A stretch of 64,000 bases of DNA from NCBI RefSeq assembly GCF_029892285.1, contig NZ_JARXVM010000017.1, positions 62,001-126,000 of the forward strand, written 5' to 3'. Below are positions 51,747 to 63,379 of the stretch, piece by piece. A program made the position numbers and the translations under genes. The stretch comes from Rhizobium sp. SG_E_25_P2. Lineage in GTDB: Bacteria; Pseudomonadota; Alphaproteobacteria; Rhizobiales; Rhizobiaceae. Positions within the stretch are counted from its first letter, which is position 1. Each line of letters begins with the position of its first letter. The notes under the pieces are model-generated. The model worked only from the letters and a program-made list of their open reading frames with translations, did no database searches and was not told where the DNA came from.

Positions 51747-52013
51747 TTATTCGCTGAGCGGCTCGGCCTCCGGTTCATAGTGAACCAGCATCCCGTAAAG
51801 TTCATCCTTGAGCTGCATCCGCTGTTTGCGGAGGTCGACGATCGTCACATCATCGGCCGGCTCGATATCGGTTTCGGCGCGGTGGATCTTGCCATTGACC
51901 TCATGATAGCGAACATAAAGCCGGGCGAAATGTCCATCCGTTTCCTTGAGATGCCGCATCTGCGCGACATATTCGGGAAACTCTGCAGCCAGTTCATGTG
52001 GTGTGTTCGACAT
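51747..52013 (-). CDS. DUF465/YdcH-family small protein
   Basis: This 88-residue helical protein matches the DUF465 (YdcH) family: FPEYVAQMRHLKETDGHFARLYVRYHEVNGKIHRAE, a two-helix coiled-coil, followed by a short acidic tail. The function is unknown. AAGGAGAGGG precedes the ATG. Two perfect FNR/FixK-type boxes are centred about 65 and 85 bases before the start, so oxygen-dependent control is likely. It lies between an SGNH hydrolase gene and lpdA on the same strand. Confidence 0.88.
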   Translation of the reverse strand: MSNTPHELAAEFPEYVAQMRHLKETDGHFARLYVRYHEVNGKIHRAETDIEPADDVTIVDLRKQRMQLKDELYGMLVHYEPEAEPLSE

Positions 52014-52070
52014 GGTCCCTCTCCTTCTTTCGAGTTCGGGATCAGGTTAAACACTCCGCGTCAGTCCTCA

Positions 52071-52104
52071 TTGATTACGATCAAGCACTCTTGATCCCGA
52101 TCAA
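52071..52104 (-). promoter_or_regulatory. Tandem FNR/FixK-type boxes
   Basis: Two perfect matches to TTGAT-N4-ATCAA stand in tandem: TTGAT-TACG-ATCAA (52071–52084) and TTGAT-CCCG-ATCAA (52091–52104), with centres 20 bases apart. They lie upstream of the DUF465 gene. If the proximal box is at -41.5, transcription would start near 52036, about 22 bases before the ATG; TTTAAC (52046–52051) is a possible -10. Confidence 0.8.
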
Positions 52105-52109
52105 GTGTT

Positions 52110-52748
52110 TCAAAGCCCCAGCATCATGCGGACGATGGGCTCCAGCCCCTTGCCCACGGCGCGGGTATTTTCAGCGTCCAAATGCACGCCATCAACAGGC
52201 GTCGTCTTGGCCACCGAACCGGCGTCGAAAAAGCCGCATTCGAGTTCGTCGGCGAGATCGGCATAGACCGAGGCCAGCATATGGCTCTCCTCGATTCGGC
52301 CTGAGAACATCGGGCCCAGCAGCGGATCGTCGGTCTCGCACAGCGGCGGCGGCGAGACGATCAGAATATCGGGCGTCTCCATCTCGACAGGCCATTCGTG
52401 ATTGCGCACCAGGCTCACCAGCCGCTTGATTCCATGACCCACCACGACGGCATTGTTGGCGTAAACAGGCTTCAGATCATTGGTGCCGAGCATGATGATG
52501 ACGAGATCAACAGGCGCATGCGTGTGCAAGATGGTCGGAAGAATCCGCGCGCCGTTGCGATCGCAATCGGCCGTATAGTCGCTATAGACGGTGGTGCGGC
52601 CGTTCAGCCCTTCGGCGATCACCCTGACGCCATGACCCAGAGCCTTTTGCAGCACGGACGGCCAGCGATTCTCATAGGCGTGGCGGGTGCGATTTTCTGC
52701 ATCCACGCCCCAGGTCAGACTGTCGCCATAAGCGAGAATTGTTTTCAT
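52110..52748 (-). CDS. SGNH/GDSL-family hydrolase
   Basis: This approximately 212-residue protein has the SGNH blocks: block I ILAYGDSLTWG with the nucleophile serine, block II glycine in EGLNGRTT, block III MLGTNDLK, and block V PVDGVHLDAEN with the Asp-His pair. Such enzymes hydrolyse esters of small acids, aryl esters or acylated sugars; the substrate is unknown. I chose the ATG at 52748; a TTG three codons upstream is possible. It sits 32 bases after the small coiled-coil gene. Confidence 0.9.
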   Translation of the reverse strand: MKTILAYGDSLTWGVDAENRTRHAYENRWPSVLQKALGHGVRVIAEGLNGRTTVYSDYTADCDRNGARILPTILHTHAPVDLVIIMLGTNDLKPVYANNAVVVGHGIKRLVSLVRNHEWPVEMETPDILIVSPPPLCETDDPLLGPMFSGRIEESHMLASVYADLADELECGFFDAGSVAKTTPVDGVHLDAENTRAVGKGLEPIVRMMLGL

Positions 52749-52780
52749 GCCGCTCAAACCATCCGCTTTGCTGGCTATTT

Positions 52781-53029
52781 CTAATTCGTGTTCCTCAGGT
52801 CTTCGACCTTGCGTTCGAGATCAGTGATCCTGGCGCCGTATCGAGCCCACATAACCTTGGACGCTGCGGCTTTAGCCTCTATGGCTTTCGCCAACTCTTC
52901 CTGTTCAGCCTCTAGAATCTCTAATCGCTGCTTCAGCGCGTCGAGTTCCCGATCGACCTCACCGAACATGGTGCGCATCTCTTCCGTCATCAGCCGAATA
53001 AGCGACGCCGGGTTCTCGTCATTCGCCAT
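52781..53029 (-). CDS. Small coiled-coil protein in the pdh locus, unknown function
   Basis: This 82-residue protein is predicted to be almost wholly helical, with heptads such as REMRTMFGEVDRELDALKQRLEILEAEQEEL-type spacing from residue 17 to 50 and a second helix at 60–80. No signal peptide or membrane segment is present. I do not recognise the family. It lies between the terminator after pdhC and the SGNH hydrolase gene, with which it is probably co-transcribed. Confidence 0.7.
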   Translation of the reverse strand: MANDENPASLIRLMTEEMRTMFGEVDRELDALKQRLEILEAEQEELAKAIEAKAAASKVMWARYGARITDLERKVEDLRNTN

Positions 53030-53070
53030 TACGCATCCTCCCGAAAATGGGGACTGCCATGCCGAAAGGA

Positions 53071-53092
53071 GCGGACGCCCTAAGGCGTCCGC
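53071..53092 (-). terminator. Hairpin after pdhC
   Basis: GCGGACGCC-N4-GGCGTCCGC, a perfect 9-bp stem, lies 11 bases after the pdhC stop codon. On the minus strand it is followed by TCCTTTCGG, a weak T-tract, so termination may be partial. Confidence 0.6.
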
Positions 53093-53102
53093 TTATCCGC
53101 TA

Positions 53103-54431
53103 TTACACCAGCATCCCCATCGGGTTTTCGATGTAGCGCTTGAAGGCGCCCAAGAGTTCGGCGCCGAGCGCGCCGTCGACGGCGCGATGGTCGGTCGAGA
53201 GCGTGACCGTCATCACCTGGGCGATGACCATCTGCTTGTTCTTGACCACAACGCGCTCCTCGCCCGCGCCGACCGCAAGGATCGTGGCGTGGGGCGGGTT
53301 GACGACGGCGGCGAAATTCTTGACGCCCATCATGCCCATGTTGGAGACGGCGGTGGTGCCGCCCTGATATTCCTCGGGCTTCAGCTTCCGGCTCTTGGCG
53401 CGCGCGCCGAGATCCTTCATCTCGTTGGAGATGGCCGACAGGCTCTTGAGTTCGGCGGAACGGATGATCGGGGTGATCAGCCCGCCCGGGATCGATACGG
53501 CGACGCCGACATCCGAATGCTTGTGCTTGACCATATTGGAATCGGTCCAGGAGACATTGGCGTCCGGCACATCGCGCAGCGCGAGCGCCATGGCCTTGAT
53601 GACCATGTCGTTGACCGAGAGCTTGTAGGCCGGGGCGCTGTCCCTGCGGGGCGCAGCGTCATTGAGCTGGGCGCGCAGCGCAAGCAATGCGTCAAGCTCG
53701 CAATCCACAGACACGTAGAAATGCGGGATGGTCTGCTTGCTCTCCTGCAAGCGCTTGGCGATGGTCTTGCGCATGCCGTCATGCGGCACAAGCTCGTAGG
53801 AGCCGGGCTCGAACAGCTTCAGAACGGCGTCTTCGCTCATGCCCTTGGGGGCAGAGGCCGCGGCGGGCGCAGGCGCGGCTGCTGCAGCGGTCGGCGCGGG
53901 CTTGGCCGAACCAGACGAGACAGCCTTTTCGACATCCGACTTGACCACGCGGCCATGCGGGCCGGAACCGGCGATCAGCTTAATGTCGAGGCCGGCTTCC
54001 TTGGCGAGACGACGCGCGAGCGGCGAGGAGAACGGACGATCGCCATGCGAGACAGTAGCAGCCGGAGCAGACGCCTGTGCGGCAGGAGCCGGCGCTGCGG
54101 CGGCGACTGACGCCGGCTGGGCAGCAGGGGCAGCTTCCGCCTTGGGCGCAGCAGTTCCGCCGCCGGCTGCAGCGGCGGCGACGTCTTCGCCATCGACGGC
54201 GAGGATGGCGATCACGGTGTTGACCTTGACGCCTTCCGTGCCTGCGGCCACCACGAGCTTGGCGACGACGCCCTCATCGACGGCTTCCACTTCCATAGTC
54301 GCCTTGTCGGTCTCGATTTCGGCGATCACATCGCCGGACTTGATCGTGTCGCCTTCCTTGACCAGCCACTTGGAGAGGTTGCCCTCTTCCATCGTGGGCG
54401 ACAGGGCCGGCATGGTGATGTTTGTGGGCAT
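53103..54431 (-). CDS. pdhC: Pyruvate dehydrogenase E2 (dihydrolipoamide acetyltransferase)
   Basis: E2 transfers the acetyl group to CoA and forms the core of the complex. The 442-residue protein has one lipoyl domain (residues 1–80, [13 protein letters not shown] with the lipoylated lysine), an Ala/Pro-rich linker, the E1/E3-binding domain ([21 protein letters not shown]), and the catalytic domain ending [16 protein letters not shown] with the active-site histidine. It follows pdhB by 14 bases. Confidence 0.96.
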   Translation of the reverse strand: MPTNITMPALSPTMEEGNLSKWLVKEGDTIKSGDVIAEIETDKATMEVEAVDEGVVAKLVVAAGTEGVKVNTVIAILAVDGEDVAAAAAGGGTAAPKAEAAPAAQPASVAAAAPAPAAQASAPAATVSHGDRPFSSPLARRLAKEAGLDIKLIAGSGPHGRVVKSDVEKAVSSGSAKPAPTAAAAAPAPAAASAPKGMSEDAVLKLFEPGSYELVPHDGMRKTIAKRLQESKQTIPHFYVSVDCELDALLALRAQLNDAAPRRDSAPAYKLSVNDMVIKAMALALRDVPDANVSWTDSNMVKHKHSDVGVAVSIPGGLITPIIRSAELKSLSAISNEMKDLGARAKSRKLKPEEYQGGTTAVSNMGMMGVKNFAAVVNPPHATILAVGAGEERVVVKNKQMVIAQVMTVTLSTDHRAVDGALGAELLGAFKRYIENPMGMLV

Positions 54432-54445
54432 ACCTTGCCTCCCTC

Positions 54446-55831
54446 TTACTTGTAGCAGACGGCTTTGACGGCATCGACGACTTCGCCGACATTCGGCAGA
54501 GCCAGCTTTTCGAGATTGGCCGCATACGGCATCGGCACATCCTTGCCGGCGATGGTGATCACGGGCGCATCGAGATAGTCGAAGGCTTCGCGGTTGACGC
54601 GGTTGGCGATGAAATCGCCGACCGAATTCTGCGGATAGCCTTCTTCCACGACCACGAGGCGGCCGGTCTTCTTGACCGATTCGATCACCGTCGGCAGGTC
54701 CATCGGGCGGATGGTGCGCAGATCGATCAGTTCTACATCGATGCCGATCTTCTCAAGCTCGGCGATCGCCTTGATCGCATAGGTCATGCCGATGCCGAAG
54801 GACACCATGGTGACGTCCTTGCCGGCCTTGTGGATGCGCGCCTTGCCGATCGGCAGCACGAAATCATCAAGCTTCGGCACATCGAAGGTCTGGCCATAGA
54901 GAATTTCGTTTTCGAGGAAGATCACCGGATTGGGATCGCGGATCGCAGCCTTGAGCAGACCCTTGGCGTCAGCGGCCGTATAGGGCATGACGACCTTGAG
55001 GCCCGGAATATGGCTGTACCAGGCGGCGTAGCACTGCGAGTGCTGCGCGCCGACGCGGGCGGCGGCGCCGTTCGGTCCACGGAACACCATGGGAGCGCCC
55101 ATCTGGCCGCCAGACATATAGAGCGTCTTGGCGGCGGAGTTGATGATTTGGTCGATCGCCTGCATGGCGAAGTTGAAGGTCATGAATTCGACGATCGGAC
55201 GCAGGCCGGTCATCGCCGCGCCCACCGCCATGCCGGCAAAGCCGTGTTCGGTGATCGGGGTGTCGACAACGCGCTTGGCGCCGAATTCCTGCAGGAGACC
55301 CTGGGTGACCTTATAGGCGCCCTGATATTCGGCGACTTCTTCGCCCATGACGAAGACGTCGGGATTGGCGCGCATTTCCTCGGCCATGGCGTCGCGTAGA
55401 GCTTCGCGCACGGTGGTCGGCACCATTTCCGTGCCAGCCGGGATGGCCGGATCAGACAGCGCCTGGTTGACGGGCTGTGCCGGAACAGGGGCGGAGGCAG
55501 ACCCGGTTTCGGTCGGCTTCTCCTTCTGCTCCACCTGAACCGGCGCGTCTTCCTTCTTGGCCGGCGAACCAATATTGGCGGCGGTTTCGCCATCCTGCAG
55601 GAGAACGGCGATAGGGGTGTTGACCTTGACGTTTTCGGTGCCGGCGGCGATCAGCAGCTTGCCGATCACGCCTTCATCGACGGCTTCCACTTCCATCGTG
55701 GCCTTGTCCGTTTCGATCTCGGCGATGACATCGCCAGACTTCACGGCATCGCCTTCGTTCTTCACCCATTTGGAGAGCGTGCCTTCCTCCATGGTCGGCG
55801 ACAGCGCGGGCATGAGAATCTCAATCGGCAT
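54446..55831 (-). CDS. pdhB: Pyruvate dehydrogenase E1 beta subunit with N-terminal lipoyl domain
   Basis: E1 beta forms the thiamine-diphosphate enzyme with PdhA. The 461-residue protein carries an N-terminal lipoyl domain (1–80, [17 protein letters not shown], nearly the same as in PdhC), a charged linker, and the transketolase-like domain (about 135–461: [38 protein letters not shown]-type sequence, then [13 protein letters not shown]). A lipoyl-bearing E1 beta is a known alphaproteobacterial trait. I chose the ATG at 55831 behind GAGG; the frame to 55843 adds four residues. Confidence 0.95.
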   Translation of the reverse strand: MPIEILMPALSPTMEEGTLSKWVKNEGDAVKSGDVIAEIETDKATMEVEAVDEGVIGKLLIAAGTENVKVNTPIAVLLQDGETAANIGSPAKKEDAPVQVEQKEKPTETGSASAPVPAQPVNQALSDPAIPAGTEMVPTTVREALRDAMAEEMRANPDVFVMGEEVAEYQGAYKVTQGLLQEFGAKRVVDTPITEHGFAGMAVGAAMTGLRPIVEFMTFNFAMQAIDQIINSAAKTLYMSGGQMGAPMVFRGPNGAAARVGAQHSQCYAAWYSHIPGLKVVMPYTAADAKGLLKAAIRDPNPVIFLENEILYGQTFDVPKLDDFVLPIGKARIHKAGKDVTMVSFGIGMTYAIKAIAELEKIGIDVELIDLRTIRPMDLPTVIESVKKTGRLVVVEEGYPQNSVGDFIANRVNREAFDYLDAPVITIAGKDVPMPYAANLEKLALPNVGEVVDAVKAVCYK

Positions 55832-55930
55832 GGTGTTCCTCACCTGATATATGGTGTGCGGCGACCTTGGCCGACCGCGAAATTGAAGCTGGCGGAGCGA
55901 AACGGCCGGCAGATGCCGGCCCGAGACGCC

Positions 55931-56983
55931 TCACGCGTCGAGCAGGATGTCGGTGTAGAGTTCGGACGCATCCGGCTCCCTGTCCGCCTGGGCGAAATCG
56001 GCCGAGTCGGCAACGATGTCGCGAACATCTTTGTCAACAGCCTTGAGATCGTCCTCGGTCGCCCAATTCTTCTCGAGAAGACGCAGACGCACCTGCTCGA
56101 TCGGATCGTGCTCGGAGCGCATCTTCTGCACTTCGTCCTTGGAGCGGTACTTGGCCGGATCCGACATCGAGTGACCGCGATAGCGATAGGTCAGCATTTC
56201 GAGAATCATCGGGCCCTTGCCGGAGCGGGCGTGTTCGGCCGCTTCATCAGTCGCGGCCTTGACGGCGCGCACATCCATGCCGTCGACCTGGATGCCGGGA
56301 ATGCCGAAGGATGCGCCGCGCTGGGAGAAATCGGTCTGCGCCGAAGCGCGATTGACCGAGGTGCCCATGGCGTAGCGGTTGTTTTCCACCACGTAGACCA
56401 CCGGCAGCTTCCAGAGCGCGGCCATGTTGAAGCTTTCGTAGACCTGGCCCTGATTGGCGGCGCCATCGCCGAAGAAGGCGCAGGAAATATTGCCGTTGCT
56501 GCGATAGGCGTTGGCGAAGGCCAGACCGGTGCCGAGCGACACCTGGCCGCCGACGATGCCGTGGCCGCCATAGAAATGCTTCTCTTTCGAGAACATATGC
56601 ATCGAGCCGCCCTTGCCCTTGGACAGGCCGCCGCGGCGACCGGTCAACTCGGCCATGACGCCGCGCGCGCTCAGGCCCATGGCCAGCATATGGCCGTGAT
56701 CACGATAACCGGTGATCATCTGGTCGCCTTCGATCAGCGACATCTGCATGCCGACGACAACAGCTTCCTGGCCGATGTAAAGGTGACAGAAGCCGCCGAT
56801 AAAGCCCATGCCATAGAGCTGGCCGGCCTTTTCCTCGAAGCGGCGGATGAGAAGCATCTCGCGATACGCCTTGAGCTCCTGATCACGATCGAATTCTGCG
56901 ATCATCGCTTTTCCTTCTGATTTTTGAGATTTGCCGCTTGCGAGTTTGCGAGCAGGAGTAGACGCGACCTTACGCGCTGCCAT
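55931..56983 (-). CDS. pdhA: Pyruvate dehydrogenase E1 alpha subunit
   Basis: PdhA binds thiamine diphosphate and decarboxylates pyruvate. The 350-residue protein has the cofactor motif GDGAANQGQVYESFNMAALW (GDG to NN, continuing to VVENN) and the phosphorylation-loop-like region YRYRGHSMSDPAKYRS. Residues 1–30 are a Lys/Ala-rich extension (MAARKVASTPARKLASGK) before the conserved core. GGGAGG lies 8 bases before the ATG. It starts the pdhABC operon. Confidence 0.96.
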   Translation of the reverse strand: MAARKVASTPARKLASGKSQKSEGKAMIAEFDRDQELKAYREMLLIRRFEEKAGQLYGMGFIGGFCHLYIGQEAVVVGMQMSLIEGDQMITGYRDHGHMLAMGLSARGVMAELTGRRGGLSKGKGGSMHMFSKEKHFYGGHGIVGGQVSLGTGLAFANAYRSNGNISCAFFGDGAANQGQVYESFNMAALWKLPVVYVVENNRYAMGTSVNRASAQTDFSQRGASFGIPGIQVDGMDVRAVKAATDEAAEHARSGKGPMILEMLTYRYRGHSMSDPAKYRSKDEVQKMRSEHDPIEQVRLRLLEKNWATEDDLKAVDKDVRDIVADSADFAQADREPDASELYTDILLDA

Positions 56984-57138
56984 CCAGAAAGCCTCCCTAT
57001 GGGCGTTCGATTTTGGGGCGAGCATAAGAAATATTGACCGCCCTAGCAATGCCATAAATGCATGGCGGACATTCGGCTCAAGCCTATGAAAATATTGTAA
57101 AAAGTTACAGTTAACTAGATTTAAGTTAATTCAACCAC

Positions 57139-57164
57139 GCATCGCAACACGGTTATTGCGATGC
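57139..57164 (-). terminator. Hairpin between the FtsB-like gene and pdhA
   Basis: GCATCGCAA-N8-TTGCGATGC is a perfect 9-bp stem downstream of the FtsB-like gene. The following minus-strand sequence is AT-rich but has no strong T-run. It could separate this gene from pdhABC. Confidence 0.5.
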
Positions 57165-57190
57165 ACCATTTCTCCCAAAACGGGAATTTA

Positions 57191-57499
57191 TCACTTGAAG
57201 ATGACGATTTCGTCAGACCGGCTCACATTGAGAGAATACCGCGCCTTCTCATCGAGCATATCCTTCTCGAGCGAGCCGTCGCTCATCAACGCCACTTGCC
57301 GTTCCAGATCCTGGCGAACCCGCACCAAATCGGCAAGTTCCGCCACCCGCTCGATGCGGCGACGCTCGAAGTCCTCGGTCGCATTCAGGCCCAGTTCGCC
57401 ATGAATGGAGTGGTAGCCAAAATAACTGCAGAAAGCGATTGCAAGTACGGGAGTTATCAGGCGGCCCCAATGCCGCCGCTTATGCTGTTTGGTCCACAT
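57191..57499 (-). CDS. FtsB/DivIC-family septum formation initiator
   Basis: This 102-residue bitopic protein has a short basic cytoplasmic N-terminus, a membrane segment (LITPVLAIAFCSYFGYHSI) and a periplasmic coiled coil (ERRRIERVAELADLVRVRQDLERQVALM), ending in a conserved DMLDEKARYSLNVSRSDEIVI stretch typical of FtsB. It likely acts in the FtsQLB divisome complex. AAAGG precedes the ATG at 57499; the frame to 57532 has no homology. Its place between eno and pdhA is conserved in Rhizobiales. Confidence 0.86.
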   Translation of the reverse strand: MWTKQHKRRHWGRLITPVLAIAFCSYFGYHSIHGELGLNATEDFERRRIERVAELADLVRVRQDLERQVALMSDGSLEKDMLDEKARYSLNVSRSDEIVIFK

Positions 57500-57590
57500 G
57501 AGATGCCTTTGACGCAAAACGACAAAGGGCAATGTGACGCAAATTCTTTAACCGAGCGTTTAGCATGAATTGACCTGCGGCCAAAATGCC

Positions 57591-57624
57591 GGAGGCCGGC
57601 GCGGAAAATTCCGCGCCGGCCTCC
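57591..57624 (-). terminator. Terminator after eno
   Basis: A perfect 16-bp stem (GGAGGCCGGCGCGGAA and its complement) with a 2-base symmetric centre lies 23 bases after the eno stop. On the minus strand it runs into GGCATTTT. It probably separates eno from the FtsB-like gene. Confidence 0.75.
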
Positions 57625-57647
57625 AGAAGTCTCGATGATCTATCGGA

Positions 57648-59281
<1,634 letters not shown>

Positions 59282-61240
59282 ATGGGCATGACGATTTCCA
59301 GACTCTTGGTGCTCTTCGGAGCGCTGGTCACGGCTGGATTGATATTTTCAACGGGCGTCCAACACTATGCGCTCGAACGGCTCAAGGTGCGGGGGCCGGA
59401 ATACCAGCAGATTGTCTACGGCAAGGACTTGATCGCCGACATTCTACCGCCGCCGCTCTTCGTCGTGGAATCCTACATGCTGGCCACCGAAGGCATGTAT
59501 CACCCGGAGCGCGGCCCCGAGAATATCGCGAAGATCGCGGCGCTTCAGAAAGATTATGTCGCGCGACGTGAGTATTGGAGCGTCTCGGCCCTGCCGGAAG
59601 ATCTCAAAAGGCAGCTTGAGAGCGAGGTGGTCGCCACCGGAGACGCTTTCTGGCGCATTATCGACGAGAAGATCAAAGACGCATTCAACTCCTCGAATCC
59701 TGAAACCCGCATGGCGGCGCTCGACGCCCTCATGGACGCCTTTTACACACATCGCGCCGCGGTCGCCAAATTGGTTGACGCATCCAACGCCTTTCTGGCC
59801 CATGCGGAAGCCAATGCCGACACAAGTTCAACCCGGTTGACGAGTCTCGCCTTGTCGTCGGCCGGCGGATCGATCCTGCTGTTCCTCGCCGGCCTTTGGG
59901 TTCTACGATCCCGCGCCATCAAGCCGCTCGACGCAATGAAAAGCTATATGGGCGTGCTGGCCACGGGCGATTACAGCAGGGATGTGCCCTACGCCGGACG
60001 ACCCGACGAGATCGGCGCCATGGCGCAATCGGTCGCGGTGTTCCGTCGCAACGCGATGGAGCGGATGGAGCATCGCAAGCGTGACGAAGCTGCGAAAGCG
60101 GCGGAGCTCGAAAGAGAGCGCGTGCTCGCCGCCGAAAAGGCCGCGGACGACGAAAAACGTCGATTTGTCATCGATCAACTCACCCAAGGCCTGACCGAAC
60201 TTGCTGATGGCAATATTGCCTATCGGATCGACCAACCCTTCGCCGAAGCCTATGAGAACCTCCGCCAGGCCTTCAACGCCAGCCAGGCCGCGCTCTCGGA
60301 ATCCATGGCCAAGGTGACCGCCATCACCCAAGTCGTGCGCAACAGCGCCGCCGAAATTTCCGCCGCGACGGATCAACTGGCGCAACGCACGGAGCAGCAG
60401 GCGGCGACGGTGGAAGAATCGGCGGCCGCGCTCAGCCAGGTATCGACCACCGTACAATCCTCGGCCGGCAGATCCCGCGAAGCCGGGGCGATGATGTCTG
60501 AGGCGACGCAATCGACCGAAAAGTCTTTCGCGGTCGTCAAACAGGCGATAGCCGCCATGGAAGGCATCGCGGGATCGTCCGGCCAGATCGGGCAGATCAT
60601 CAATGTCATCGACGAAATCGCCTTCCAGACCAACCTTCTGGCGCTGAATGCCGGCGTCGAGGCGGCGCGGGCCGGCGACGCCGGCAAAGGCTTCGCCGTG
60701 GTCGCCCAGGAAGTGCGGGAACTGGCCTCCCGTTCAGCGACCGCCGCCAAGGAGATCAAGGCGCTGATCTCGACATCCACCTCCCAGGTCAACAATGGCG
60801 TTGCGCTTGTTAACAAGACGGGCGAAGCGCTCGACGAGATCGCCGCCCGCGTGTCGCGCGTCGCCGACATCATCAATGGCATCGGCGCGTCATCGGCCGA
60901 ACAATCGGACGCCATCAGGCAGATCGACGATTCCGTGCGGACGCTCGACCAGACCACCCAGCAAAACGCCGCCATGGTGGAGCAGACATCGGCGGCCTGT
61001 CGCTCGCTCAGCAAGGAGGCCGATACGCTGAACGACGTGTTGAGCGCCTTCCGTATCAGCGGACAGAAATTCCAGGCGACATCGCCCGCGATCGCGTCGA
61101 TCGGCCAACCACAGCGGGCCGTCAAACGGGACGCGCCGCCGCGTCCCTCGCCTGCCCGGGCTCTTGCCGGACGCATCGCCGGCGCGTTCACCGGACAAAA
61201 GCAGGCTGTCGCCCAAGGCGGCAACTGGGAAGAGTTTTGA
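59282..61240 (+). CDS. Methyl-accepting chemotaxis protein
   Basis: This approximately 652-residue receptor has a first membrane segment ([19 protein letters not shown]), a periplasmic helical sensor of about 160 residues, a second segment ([17 protein letters not shown]), a HAMP domain ([22 protein letters not shown]) and the methyl-accepting signalling domain with the hairpin tip [36 protein letters not shown] in two contiguous blocks. The C-terminus ends NWEEF, like the pentapeptide that tethers CheR/CheB. I chose the ATG at 59282 behind GGGGGA. No che genes are nearby. Confidence 0.94.
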   Translation: MGMTISRLLVLFGALVTAGLIFSTGVQHYALERLKVRGPEYQQIVYGKDLIADILPPPLFVVESYMLATEGMYHPERGPENIAKIAALQKDYVARREYWSVSALPEDLKRQLESEVVATGDAFWRIIDEKIKDAFNSSNPETRMAALDALMDAFYTHRAAVAKLVDASNAFLAHAEANADTSSTRLTSLALSSAGGSILLFLAGLWVLRSRAIKPLDAMKSYMGVLATGDYSRDVPYAGRPDEIGAMAQSVAVFRRNAMERMEHRKRDEAAKAAELERERVLAAEKAADDEKRRFVIDQLTQGLTELADGNIAYRIDQPFAEAYENLRQAFNASQAALSESMAKVTAITQVVRNSAAEISAATDQLAQRTEQQAATVEESAAALSQVSTTVQSSAGRSREAGAMMSEATQSTEKSFAVVKQAIAAMEGIAGSSGQIGQIINVIDEIAFQTNLLALNAGVEAARAGDAGKGFAVVAQEVRELASRSATAAKEIKALISTSTSQVNNGVALVNKTGEALDEIAARVSRVADIINGIGASSAEQSDAIRQIDDSVRTLDQTTQQNAAMVEQTSAACRSLSKEADTLNDVLSAFRISGQKFQATSPAIASIGQPQRAVKRDAPPRPSPARALAGRIAGAFTGQKQAVAQGGNWEEF

Positions 61241-61253
61241 CGAAATCTAGACG

Positions 61254-61288
61254 ATGCGACCGGCCAGACGCTGTGTGGCCGGTCGCAT
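61254..61288. terminator. Hairpin between convergent chemoreceptor and kdsA genes
   Basis: ATGCGACCGGCCA / TGGCCGGTCGCAT is a perfect 13-bp stem with a 9-base loop. It has no T-run on either side, but its position between convergent stops suggests transcription termination. Confidence 0.55.
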
Positions 61289-61308
61289 GACATAGCGTGG
61301 CGTCAACA

Positions 61309-62151
61309 TCAGGCCTTGGCGATCGCGTCCAGGGCCAAGAGTTTTTCAAGCAGCGCCGACATATCGGGAAGCTTGACCATGTTCGGCCCATCGGAGGGAG
61401 CGTTGTCCGGATCCTCATGGGTTTCGATGAACACGCCCGCCACGCCGACCGCGACCGCCGCTCTCGCGAGCACCGGCACCATGGTGCGATCGCCGCCGCT
61501 CGAACCGCCCTGGCCGCCCGGCTGCTGCACCGAATGGGTGGCGTCGAAGATCACCGGCGCGCCCATGGCCGCCATGATCGGCAGCGAGCGCATGTCGGAC
61601 ACCAGCGTGTTGTAACCGAACGACGCGCCGCGTTCACACAGAAGCGCATTGGGATTGCCGCTGCCATTGATCTTGGCCAGCACGTTCTTCATGTCCCAAG
61701 GCGCCAGGAATTGGCCCTTCTTGACATTGATGGCGCGCCCGGTCTTGGCCGCCGCAACCAGCAGATCCGTCTGTCGGCACAGGAAAGCCGGGATTTGCAG
61801 AATATCGACAGTCGGCGCGACGAGGGCGCATTGCTCCTCGGTATGGATGTCGGTCAGAACGGGAAAGCCATATTCGGCCTTGAGATCGGCGAAGACTTCC
61901 ATGGCCTTTTCCAGCCCGATGCCGCGCTTGCCGGAAAGCGACGTGCGGTTGGCTTTGTCATAGGACGATTTGTAGACCAGGCCGATGCCGAGCGTGTCGG
62001 CGAGTTCCACCAGGGTTCCGGCGATCATGAAGGCATGATCGCGGCTTTCCATCTGGCAGGGGCCGGCGATGATCGACAGGCGGCCGGAATTTGAAAATGA
62101 CACATGGCGGGATCCCTCGCCCACGGTCACGGTGCTGTTGTTGCTCGTCAT
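61309..62151 (-). CDS. kdsA: 3-deoxy-8-phosphooctulonate (Kdo-8-P) synthase
   Basis: KdsA condenses arabinose-5-phosphate with phosphoenolpyruvate in lipopolysaccharide core synthesis. The 280-residue TIM-barrel protein has [46 protein letters not shown], and [16 protein letters not shown]. Its ATG overlaps the stop of the VOC gene by four bases. In related genomes kdsA often lies near eno and pdh. Confidence 0.96.
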   Translation of the reverse strand: MTSNNSTVTVGEGSRHVSFSNSGRLSIIAGPCQMESRDHAFMIAGTLVELADTLGIGLVYKSSYDKANRTSLSGKRGIGLEKAMEVFADLKAEYGFPVLTDIHTEEQCALVAPTVDILQIPAFLCRQTDLLVAAAKTGRAINVKKGQFLAPWDMKNVLAKINGSGNPNALLCERGASFGYNTLVSDMRSLPIMAAMGAPVIFDATHSVQQPGGQGGSSGGDRTMVPVLARAAVAVGVAGVFIETHEDPDNAPSDGPNMVKLPDMSALLEKLLALDAIAKA

Positions 62152-63020
62152 GCGTCTACCTCCAAAAATGCGAAAGCCAGCCCCTGCCCCGCCTGCGGCG
62201 GAACAATCAGCATGGTCCCGTTCATATGATGATCGATCCCGGTCCGCTGGAACTGCCTGCGAAGATCAGCAAGCGACGTGATCGCGAAAACGATCAGTCG
62301 TCCAACCAGGCTGCTGGCCGGGTGTAAATCGAGGCCATGGATGTCGGCAAACGCGGGCGGACTCAACACAGAAATCCGATCTGCGGCGAAGCCACCGCCA
62401 ATTCCCGCTTCCAGGGCTACCGGAGCCCGCCGCGCGAGCGTCTGTAGATAGGGTCGGACACGATCCGGCGTGTCGGTGACCAGAACCACCTCATGGATGC
62501 CGACAACCCCGTTGCGATGCGTTTGCAGCACAGTCCGGTCAGCGGCCGGAACATTGATCCTTTGGCAGGTGAACGCAAACACATCGCCGGGAACGCCGGT
62601 CTCGGCGAAAGCCAAACGAAAGCTGGCGATCTGGCTGCAGCCATCGGCAAATACCATGGGCCGAGCGAAATCCAGCATATCTCCCGCCGAAAAACCCGCC
62701 GCCAGGAATTCCGCGTGATCGGCTGCGGCATCGTCGGCGCCGAACACGACCGCCGAAAGTCCCTCTTCGCCGTACATGGCCCGAAAGCCCAGATCGCCGA
62801 GCACGAACCGATTTCCGGATACGGCCGCGTCATCATAGGCGCCGCGATCGCCAACCGCCAGGGGCTCGATAAACGCGCCGTCCGAAAAATAGACGCAACA
62901 ATTCTCCGTGCCAAACGGATGGAGCCCATTGGCGGCCACAGTAAAACCCAGCGCCGAAAGCCGCGACCGGGCGACCGCGAGATCGGCGACAGGCATGACG
63001 AGGTGATCGAGCGGGCGCAT
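62148..63020 (-). CDS. VOC-family (glyoxalase-like) protein
   Basis: This 290-residue protein begins [42 protein letters not shown], which is the glyoxalase-like (VOC) fold with a metal-ligand-type histidine, and contains a second half-domain ([22 protein letters not shown]). The substrate is unknown. I chose the ATG at 63020 behind AAAGG; the open frame upstream has no homology. It overlaps the kdsA start, so the two are coupled. Confidence 0.84.
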   Translation of the reverse strand: MRPLDHLVMPVADLAVARSRLSALGFTVAANGLHPFGTENCCVYFSDGAFIEPLAVGDRGAYDDAAVSGNRFVLGDLGFRAMYGEEGLSAVVFGADDAAADHAEFLAAGFSAGDMLDFARPMVFADGCSQIASFRLAFAETGVPGDVFAFTCQRINVPAADRTVLQTHRNGVVGIHEVVLVTDTPDRVRPYLQTLARRAPVALEAGIGGGFAADRISVLSPPAFADIHGLDLHPASSLVGRLIVFAITSLADLRRQFQRTGIDHHMNGTMLIVPPQAGQGLAFAFLEVDA

Positions 63021-63379
63021 GCAAAGCCTTTCTGTTGTCCCGGCTTTGGCATATTTTCCGCTCCCCCAGCAAGCCGGATCCTGATCGGATGGAAAAAAGC
63101 GGAAACAATTCGCGCGAGGCACGGTTTGGGACGCGCCGCCATAAGCGGCGCGCAAAGCGGGCAGGCCGGCAAGACGGGCGCGGGCGATAACAACGACCCG
63201 ACCAGCACCTCCCGCAATTGCAGCGAATCCGCCGCCGCCTCTTCCGCCGACTGCCCCAACGGCACAACAGCACAATAACCGCCATCTCGCCTCGCAGTCG
63301 CCGGACGCCGCGCAGTTCGTGGTTCCGGCGACGGCCAATTTACTCACGGCGGCGCCCCACGCTTGGGAAAACACTTGCA
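63021..63379. other. Intergenic region upstream of lexA, no supported gene
   Basis: The frames open here on both strands are Arg/Ala/Gly-rich and lack any recognisable domain, ribosome-binding site or plausible start. In related genomes a comEC gene often precedes lexA, but I see no support for it here. Confidence 0.4.

Noticed and set aside
57111-57127. CtrA-like site upstream of pdhA (TTAA-N6-TTAA)
   Set aside because: Spacing is six rather than seven bases, and the surrounding sequence is generally AT-rich.
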